Shown in pieces: positions 6,854 to 11,006 of a stretch of 11,006 bases of DNA; the stretch's first letter is position 1, and each line of letters begins with the position of its first letter. The notes below the pieces were generated by a model, which made no database searches, was not told where the DNA came from, and saw only the letters and a list, made by a program, of their open reading frames with translations. The stretch lies in the NCBI GenBank assembly GCA_021785335.1, contig JAJYFW010000022.1, forward strand, positions 1 through 11,006, read 5' to 3'. The translations under genes were made by a program, and so were the position numbers. Source of the DNA: Pseudomonadota bacterium (GTDB lineage Bacteria; Pseudomonadota; Alphaproteobacteria; Acetobacterales; Acetobacteraceae).

Positions 6854-7398
6854 ATCGCCTCCGCCGCCGGCAGCAGCCACGGCACCGGCCAGCGCATCGC
6901 CAGCACCGCGAGCCCCCAGCCCGCGACCGAGACGCCGGCACTGCCCAGCATGTCGAGCGGGAAATGCACGCCCAGGAAAATGCGCGCCCAGGCGACGCCG
7001 ATTCCGTAAATCCCCATCGCGATGCCCCAGCCCGGCGCCGCCCCGGTCGCGATCAGCCCCGCCATCAGCGTCCACACCAGGGTCGCGTGGTCGCTCGGGA
7101 AGGAATTGTCGGGCGCGTGCTGGATCAGCGTCCGGCCCAGCCCGATCACGAAGGGGCGCGGTTCCACGTAGATCATCCCCAGGATCTGGTTGATCCCGAT
7201 CGCCAGCAGCGCCGCCGCCGTCGTCGCGAGCAGGCCGCCGCGACGGGACCGGGATCCCCGCACCCAGAGGACGACGAGCAGCAGCGGCGCCACCAGGATC
7301 GGGCTCGTGGCCAGGACCCAGGCCACGTGCACCAGCGGCGGCGACGCGTGCGGCGGCGCGTTGATCATCAGGAAGAGCGTGCGATTCCAAGCCGGCAT
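6769..7398 (-). CDS. Undecaprenyl-diphosphate phosphatase, PAP2 superfamily (BcrC/YbjG type)
   Basis: The 209-residue integral membrane protein has several hydrophobic segments (about 22-47, 53-78, 105-130 and 145-170). The PAP2 motifs are EPRPFVIGLGRTLIQHA (79-95), NSFPSDHATLVW (98-109, with the motif II histidine) and ARIFLGVHFPLDMLGS (138-153, with the nucleophile His145 and Asp149). The phrase PRPF...TLI.HA.DNSFPSDH is characteristic of BcrC/YbjG enzymes, which recycle undecaprenyl diphosphate to the monophosphate lipid carrier used for peptidoglycan and surface polysaccharides. ATG 7398 is preceded by GAGGG exposed in a hairpin loop. It is the last gene of the minus-strand operon, 44 bases after the epimerase. 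Its C-terminal tail overlaps the convergent amidohydrolase gene. Other lipid phosphatase activity cannot be excluded. Confidence 0.9.
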   Translation of the reverse strand: MPAWNRTLFLMINAPPHASPPLVHVAWVLATSPILVAPLLLVVLWVRGSRSRRGGLLATTAAALLAIGINQILGMIYVEPRPFVIGLGRTLIQHAPDNSFPSDHATLVWTLMAGLIATGAAPGWGIAMGIYGIGVAWARIFLGVHFPLDMLGSAGVSVAGWGLAVLAMRWPVPWLLPAAEAIYERSIVLLRLPPSLVPRAATAPVPENR

Positions 7399-7415
7399 GG
7401 TGCCCCCTCGGCACC
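7399..7415 (-). promoter_or_regulatory. Hairpin presenting the Shine-Dalgarno of the phosphatase gene
   Basis: In the minus-strand mRNA, GGUGCC (7415-7410) pairs perfectly with GGCACC (7404-7399) around the loop GAGGG (7409-7405). The loop is the ribosome-binding sequence, and the AUG follows immediately after the stem. The structure could regulate initiation or couple it to translation of the upstream epimerase. The pairing is certain; the function is inferred. Confidence 0.5.
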
Positions 7416-7442
7416 TGCTAGCTTACCGTCACAAAACTGTCA

Positions 7443-8348
7443 TCAACCTTTGCTGCCCAGCGTCGCGAGGCCGGCCGCGAGCGGAATCGTCGCCGCGACC
7501 CCGAGTTGCTCGACCGCCAGGCGCGGATCGCCGCGCGAATGGCGGATGTCGCCGGCGCGGACCGGGCCGTGCGTGATCGACGTGGCGCCGAGCAGCGTCG
7601 CGAGTTGCAGGATCGAGGTCGCCTGCCCGGTGCACACGTTGAACACGCCCGCGCCGCCCTGCGCCGCGGCGCGCCGCATCGCCGCCCGCAGATGCGCCAC
7701 CACGTCGGCAACGTAGACGAAGTCGCGTGTCTGCTGCCCGTCACCGTGCACCGCGACGCCGTTCCCCTCGGCAATGCGCCGCGCGAAGATCGAGATCACC
7801 CCGGAATAGGGCGAGGACGGGTCCTGCCGCGGCCCGTAGACGTTGAAGAAGCGCAGCCCCACGGACGGCACGCCGTGCACCAGCGCGCCGACCGCGGCGT
7901 GCTGCTCGCTGCCGAGCTTGTCCGCGCCATAGGCCGTGCGCGGCGCCGGCCTCAGCCCCTCGTGCGCGACCGCCTCGCCGGTATCGCCATAGATCGCGGC
8001 GGAGGACGCGTAGACCACCGGCAGCCGCCCCTCGGCCCGTGCCGCGTCCAGCACCGAGACGGTGCCGCCGACATTGACGCGATGCGTGCCCGGCCAGTCC
8101 TCGTTGCCGCGCGCGACGGAGGCGACGGCGGCGAGGTGGAAGCACCCCTCCATCCCCGCCATCGCCGCGCGCACCGTCGCCGCATCCCCCACATCGCCGC
8201 GCAGCACGCGCGCGCCGGGCGCGAGGTTCTCATCCTTTCCGGTTGAGAAATCGTCGAGCACGAGCACCTCGTGCGCGTCCACGAGCAATGCGTCGACGAG
8301 GTGCGAGCCGATGAACCCGGCGCCGCCGGTGACGAGATAGCGCGCCAT
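7443..8348 (-). CDS. NAD-dependent NDP-sugar epimerase/dehydratase (UDP-glucose 4-epimerase-like, extended SDR)
   Basis: The 301-residue extended short-chain dehydrogenase has the NAD-binding motif TGGAGFIGSH (residues 7-16), acidic residues LDDFSTG (31-37) and GDVGD (51-55), then HLAA (71-74). The catalytic Ser lies in YASSAAIYG (113-121), with Tyr140 and Lys144 in YGADK. The substrate-side segment is GLRFFNVYGPRQDPSSPYSGVISIF, followed by QQTRDFVYVADV, as in GalE/WbpP-like enzymes. It interconverts nucleotide sugars in the cytoplasm for surface polysaccharide or glycoconjugate synthesis; the sugar cannot be assigned. It is somewhat short at the C-terminus compared with typical GalE (~330 residues). 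The ATG at 8348 lies four bases after a small upstream ORF in the same frame (TGA GCG ATG) and has a poor ribosome-binding site of its own, suggesting coupled translation. Confidence 0.92.
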   Translation of the reverse strand: MARYLVTGGAGFIGSHLVDALLVDAHEVLVLDDFSTGKDENLAPGARVLRGDVGDAATVRAAMAGMEGCFHLAAVASVARGNEDWPGTHRVNVGGTVSVLDAARAEGRLPVVYASSAAIYGDTGEAVAHEGLRPAPRTAYGADKLGSEQHAAVGALVHGVPSVGLRFFNVYGPRQDPSSPYSGVISIFARRIAEGNGVAVHGDGQQTRDFVYVADVVAHLRAAMRRAAAQGGAGVFNVCTGQATSILQLATLLGATSITHGPVRAGDIRHSRGDPRLAVEQLGVAATIPLAAGLATLGSKG

Positions 8349-8351
8349 CGC

Positions 8352-8468
8352 TCAGGCCGCGCCCCGGAGCACGTCGTTGTGGATCCTCAACGAGCGCCCG
8401 GTCGCCGGGTGCGAGGCGGACGCTGGTGGCGACACGAGCGGCAGGCGACCGGCAGGCACAGTACGCAT
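8352..8468 (-). CDS. Possible 38-residue peptide in the ligase-epimerase operon, unknown function
   Basis: I do not recognise this peptide. ATG 8468 is preceded by GAGG with a six-base spacer, 28 bases after the ligase stop. The ORF ends with TGA four bases before the epimerase ATG and so fills the gap between the two genes. Codons are G/C-ended in 32 of 38 cases, and in all of the last 23, like neighbouring genes. The peptide begins MRTVPAGRLPLV and ends GRSLRIHNDVLRGAA; it is basic, with Ser/Ala/Pro in the middle and no cysteine. There is no convincing signal peptide or membrane segment. Options are a small operon protein, a translational-coupling leader for the epimerase, or chance in a structured spacer, since the same bases contain inverted and direct repeats. 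Confidence 0.42.
   Translation of the reverse strand: MRTVPAGRLPLVSPPASASHPATGRSLRIHNDVLRGAA
8398..8457. repeat. 9-bp inverted repeat plus 8-bp direct repeat in the ligase-epimerase spacer
   Basis: CCGGTCGCC at 8398-8406 is the exact reverse complement of GGCGACCGG at 8444-8452, leaving a 37-base loop. CGGCAGGC occurs at 8439-8446 and again at 8450-8457, an 11-base period, and overlaps the right arm. There is no T run, so it is not a factor-independent terminator. It may form a structured mRNA element upstream of the epimerase, or it may simply reflect the coding sequence of the small ORF. Confidence 0.5.
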
Positions 8469-8496
8469 CGGCAACCTCGGAACGGTTTCCCGGGGT

Positions 8497-9903
8497 CTAG
8501 CCGCCGGCGCCGCGTCGCGCCAGCGCCGCCAACATGTTGCGCCGGACCTTGCCCGCCTCGTTCCGCGGCAGTGCCGGCACCTGCACCACCGCCCGGGGAA
8601 AGCTGTCGCGCAGCCGCTCACGGCAGAAAGCCTCGATCGCCTCGCGCGCAAGCCTTTCCGGTCCCACCACCGCTGCCCACAGCGTCGGCACCCCCAGCGC
8701 GTCCTCGACCATGAACGCGGCGGCATCGGTCACGCCTGGCATTTCCAGCAGCGCCGCCTCCACCGAGCGCGCCGACACCTTGACGCCGCCGAGGTTGAGC
8801 ACGTCGCCCTCGCGGCCGGCGAGATGCAGCAACCCGTCCGCGTCGAGGGAGCCAAGATCGCCGGGATAGAACCAGCCATCCTCGAACGTGCCGCCACCAC
8901 CGGCCTCGCCGTCGTAGCCGTTCACCACGAGTTCGCCGCGCACGCGGACCCGGCCCGGCGTTCCGTGCGGCAGCGCGTGCCCCGCGGGGTCCACCACCTG
9001 CACCTCGACGCCGGGATGCACGAACCCGACCGCGTCCGCGGCGCCGCGCAGCGCCCCGAGCGGGGCGGAAGCGATGCCGCCGGCTTCGCTCGCGCCGAGG
9101 TAGGAAACCAGCACCGGCCCCAGCCGTGCGCTGGCGGCGCGCCGCAGCGTGGGCGCGATCATGTCGCCGCCGACCTCGATCGTGAACAGGTCCTCGAACG
9201 GTCCCGCCTCCGCGGGCAACGCATCGAGCAGCGCGCGCAGCCCGACCGGCGCCAGCACGAGCGACTGCACGCGGTGCTGCGCCAGCTTGCGCGCCGCCGC
9301 CGCCGGATTGGTCAGCACCAGCGTGCCGCCCTGCCAGAGCGTGCGCAGCGCCCCGGTGAAACCCCAGGTGATGCCGAGATCGACGCCGACGATGCGCACG
9401 CAGGGGCTGGGTCCGCCGGGGGCGAGGATGTTCGCCTGGGTGCGGGCCGCCTGCAGCGCATGGCTCACCGCGATCGGCTTCGCCCGCCCCGTGGTGCCGG
9501 AGGAGGCGAACCGCCGCAGCAGCGCGCTGCCGCCGGGATGCAGGTCTAGCGGGCCCTCCGCCGGGTCCGGGACGAAGGCGGCGTCGCCCACCGCCACGTC
9601 GCCCGGCTGCGCCGGCGGGGCGAAGACGATGCGTCGCGCGGCTGGCAGCGACGGGTGGCTGCTCGCGATGCCCAGGCGCGCGAGGGCAAGCGCGGTGATC
9701 AGCCCGCGTGACTCGTCGGGCCCGGTGATGCCGAGCCCGATCGTCTCGCCCGCGCGCAGGCCCGCCTCGAGCAGCCGGCGCGCCACGGCATCGATGGTCC
9801 GGTCGAGCGCGGCAAACGAGATCGCGCTGTCATCCGCGCGGATGATCGCCGGCACGTCGGGAATGATCCGCGCCAGCCGCCGCAGCGGCGCGGTGACGTT
9901 CAC
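8497..9903 (-). CDS. ANL-superfamily adenylating enzyme (acyl-CoA/acyl-ACP ligase-like)
   Basis: Begins with GTG at 9903 (GGCGAG about ten bases upstream), 15 bases after the PEP-CTERM gene. The 468-residue product activates a carboxylate with ATP. The ATP-binding loop FASSGTTGRAK is at 132-142. Motif A5 is YLGASE (268-273), in place of the usual YG.TE. Motif A7 is GWFYPGDLGSLDADG (343-357, Asp349), the hinge motif A8 is GREGDVLNLGGVKVSARSVE (363-382), and the A10 catalytic lysine is Lys452 in PRNEAGKVRRN. It is shorter than typical acyl-CoA synthetases (500-560), mainly in the N-terminal part. There is no fused carrier or condensation domain, so it is a stand-alone ligase whose acceptor could be CoA or a carrier protein encoded elsewhere. 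The substrate is not predictable. The operon setting with sugar genes and a lipid-carrier phosphatase suggests an envelope modification role (inference). Confidence 0.9.
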   Translation of the reverse strand: MNVTAPLRRLARIIPDVPAIIRADDSAISFAALDRTIDAVARRLLEAGLRAGETIGLGITGPDESRGLITALALARLGIASSHPSLPAARRIVFAPPAQPGDVAVGDAAFVPDPAEGPLDLHPGGSALLRRFASSGTTGRAKPIAVSHALQAARTQANILAPGGPSPCVRIVGVDLGITWGFTGALRTLWQGGTLVLTNPAAAARKLAQHRVQSLVLAPVGLRALLDALPAEAGPFEDLFTIEVGGDMIAPTLRRAASARLGPVLVSYLGASEAGGIASAPLGALRGAADAVGFVHPGVEVQVVDPAGHALPHGTPGRVRVRGELVVNGYDGEAGGGGTFEDGWFYPGDLGSLDADGLLHLAGREGDVLNLGGVKVSARSVEAALLEMPGVTDAAAFMVEDALGVPTLWAAVVGPERLAREAIEAFCRERLRDSFPRAVVQVPALPRNEAGKVRRNMLAALARRGAGG

Positions 9904-9918
9904 AGGCGGCTCGCCGCG

Positions 9919-10710
9919 TCAGGCGCGGCTGCGCGAGCGCCGGCGCAGCCCGAGGGCCGCGAGCATGGCCGCCCCCGCCGCGAACAGCGGACCGCTCGCC
10001 GGCTCCGGCACCGGGGTGCTGACCTCGATCGGCGCGCTGATGCCGATGACGGGATATAGGTTGGTGTTTGCCATGGTGAACCCAAAAAAGGGACCGCGAT
10101 CCTGGAGGAAATACCACGTCGCGGGGGCGTTCGACCCCATTTCGTTGCCGGTTGCCGTGGAGCCGTCCGGATTGGAGCCGGACCAGATATAGCTCCCAGC
10201 GGGATTGCCGTTCTGGTCGAGCGAGAGTGGATTGATGATGAGGGAGCTTCGGAAGTTGTTCGCCGCGTACGCCCCCGAGGCGAAGAAATCAGAGAGCGAG
10301 GCGGTCACCTCGCTGCCATTCACCATGAAGACCGGGTCGCTCGTATAGGAGGCGGAACTCGTCGAGCCGCCATCCGTGTTGTCGATCGCGTTATTCGTCG
10401 GCGTGCTGACGATCGCGGTCCAGCCGTTCTGCGGCAGCAGCGAGTTCTGCTGCGCTTCCGTATTCACAAAGCTGTTGTATGTGCTGATGTCGCTGCTCGT
10501 CGCCGCCGTCGGGTCCGCGGTGAGGAACATCAGCCGGTAAGAACTGCCCGGCGCGAGCCCGCTCGGAGCCGTGAAGACGGAGGCCCACGCGGCGACGGGG
10601 GTTGCCGCCACGCCGACGGCAATCGCCAGCATGCGCCACGTATCGTGGGCCGCGGGTTTGGGCGCATGGGTCCCGGACACGGCCGGTCCGCGCTGTGTGA
10701 TCTCTGCCAT
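9919..10710 (-). CDS. PEP-CTERM sorting-domain surface protein
   Basis: From ATG 10710 the product has 263 residues. A long polar n-region (1-26) precedes a hydrophobic signal segment MLAIAVGVAATPVAAWA (27-43). The C-terminus is a clear PEP-CTERM signal: VPEPASG, a hydrophobic helix LFAAGAAMLAALGL, then RRRSRSRA. Such proteins are cleaved by exosortase and retained at or released from the envelope, usually in exopolysaccharide-making bacteria; no exosortase gene is in this window. The mature part is rich in Ser/Thr/Asn, has no Cys and no Lys, and carries segments seen in other PEP-CTERM proteins: SYRLMFLTADPTAATSSDIS, WTAIVSTPTNNAIDNT and YIWSGSNPDGS. Base composition is visibly less GC-rich than its neighbours. 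Start 10710 has GGGGTGGG upstream; 10728 lacks a ribosome-binding site, and 10632 would remove the n-region. Confidence 0.9.
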   Translation of the reverse strand: MAEITQRGPAVSGTHAPKPAAHDTWRMLAIAVGVAATPVAAWASVFTAPSGLAPGSSYRLMFLTADPTAATSSDISTYNSFVNTEAQQNSLLPQNGWTAIVSTPTNNAIDNTDGGSTSSASYTSDPVFMVNGSEVTASLSDFFASGAYAANNFRSSLIINPLSLDQNGNPAGSYIWSGSNPDGSTATGNEMGSNAPATWYFLQDRGPFFGFTMANTNLYPVIGISAPIEVSTPVPEPASGPLFAAGAAMLAALGLRRRSRSRA

Positions 10711-10743
10711 CGCCCACCCCAATACCATTTATGAGACGATGTC

Positions 10744-10773
10744 AGTCTAAAGGTCTAAAAGGAATACCGTCAA
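10744..10773 (-). promoter_or_regulatory. Candidate sigma-70 promoter of the PEP-CTERM operon with overlapping direct repeat
   Basis: On the minus strand TTGACG (10773-10768) and TAGACT (10749-10744) are separated by 18 bases, giving a start near 10737 and a leader of about 27 bases to ATG 10710. The spacer contains tandem copies of CTTTTAGAC and CTTTAGAC (10760-10744) about nine bases apart, which could be an operator. The stretch is AT-rich relative to its surroundings. No sigma-54 motif of the PrsR-controlled type is seen. Confidence 0.45.
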
Positions 10774-10832
10774 CGATTTTCTCCCCCGCGCTGTCGCGCG
10801 GTCGCCTGGCCAGCCACGCTGCGGACTTCCTG

Positions 10833-11006
10833 TCAGGCCACCTCGAACCTGACGCCCTGGGCCAAGGGCAGCGTGCGGCCGTAATTGATCGTGTTGGTGG
10901 CCCGCCGCATATACGCCTTCCAGGCGTCGGAGCCCGCCTCGCGCCCGCCGCCGGTTTCCTTCTCGCCGCCGAACGCGCCGCCGATCTCGGCGCCGGACGG
11001 GCCGAT
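10833..11006 (-). CDS. amaB: ALDH7-family aldehyde dehydrogenase (aminoadipate-semialdehyde dehydrogenase), C-terminal part
   Basis: The last 57 residues of a minus-strand gene are present, and its 5' end is beyond the window. [20 protein letters not shown], followed by [16 protein letters not shown] and LPLAQGVRF, matches the very conserved C-terminus of ALDH7 (antiquitin, bacterial AmaB/PcD). These NAD-dependent enzymes oxidise 2-aminoadipate 6-semialdehyde, in equilibrium with piperideine-6-carboxylate, to 2-aminoadipate in lysine catabolism. The catalytic cysteine and NAD-binding domain are outside the window. The stop TGA is at 10833-10835. The next minus-strand gene begins 122 bases downstream behind its own candidate promoter, so the two are probably not one transcript. 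Confidence 0.87.
   Translation of the reverse strand: MGPSGAEIGGAFGGEKETGGGREAGSDAWKAYMRRATNTINYGRTLPLAQGVRFEVA

Noticed and set aside
7131..7170. Absence of the lysine of the classic PAP2 KX6RP motif in the phosphatase
   Set aside because: BcrC-type undecaprenyl-diphosphate phosphatases, as I recall them, also lack it in front of PRPF, and the other two motifs are intact. Not evidence of inactivity.
10786..10801. CCGCGC-TGTC-GCGCGG hairpin downstream of the ALDH7 gene
   Set aside because: Short stem followed on the minus strand by GGGAGAAAATCG rather than a U tract, so not a convincing terminator.

Overview
The window is high-GC DNA with tightly packed genes and strong G/C bias at third codon positions. 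The gene content fits an alphaproteobacterium, perhaps Acetobacteraceae/Rhodospirillales: Sco, a Tat-exported cupredoxin, an RkpK-type UDP-glucose dehydrogenase, LolA, and a PEP-CTERM protein. That placement is an inference, because no rRNA or other phylogenetic marker is present. Ten protein genes are well supported (two of them cut by the window edges), and one small ORF is tentative. I see no tRNA, rRNA, CRISPR array, insertion sequence or phage gene. No gene-free stretch exceeds about 160 bases.

Layout. (1) 1-1200, copper module: the 3' end of a Sco-type copper chaperone on the plus strand faces a Tat-exported Cox2-like cupredoxin on the minus strand. The cupredoxin has a textbook terminator and, upstream, an FNR/FixK-type box placed as in a class II activated promoter. 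(2) 1276-3374: UDP-glucose 6-dehydrogenase (minus) and a LolA-like lipoprotein carrier (plus), divergently arranged. (3) 3390-6853: a D-aminopeptidase (minus), whose catalytic residues fall at the same positions as in the characterised Ochrobactrum enzyme, is divergent from a plus-strand pair. The pair is a PuuD-type gamma-glutamyl hydrolase and an HxH amidohydrolase, which together look like an amide, peptide or lactone hydrolysis locus. (4) 6769-10710, minus strand, in transcription order: a PEP-CTERM surface protein, a GTG-started ANL adenylating enzyme, a possible 38-residue peptide, an NDP-sugar epimerase and a BcrC/YbjG-type undecaprenyl-diphosphate phosphatase. All intergenic gaps are below 50 bases, so this is probably one transcript. 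(5) 10833-11006: the C-terminus of an ALDH7 (AmaB/antiquitin-type) aldehyde dehydrogenase of lysine catabolism.

How the genes may work together: UDP-glucose dehydrogenase, the epimerase and the undecaprenyl phosphatase all serve nucleotide-sugar or lipid-carrier metabolism, and PEP-CTERM proteins are typically co-inherited with exopolysaccharide systems. The 6.8-10.7 kb operon is therefore plausibly a cell-envelope locus. The Sco/cupredoxin part is probably respiratory or copper-related and responsive to low oxygen or NO. The points most worth following up are the altered copper site of the cupredoxin with its FNR-type promoter, the small ORF inside the ligase-epimerase operon, and the PEP-CTERM/ligase linkage.
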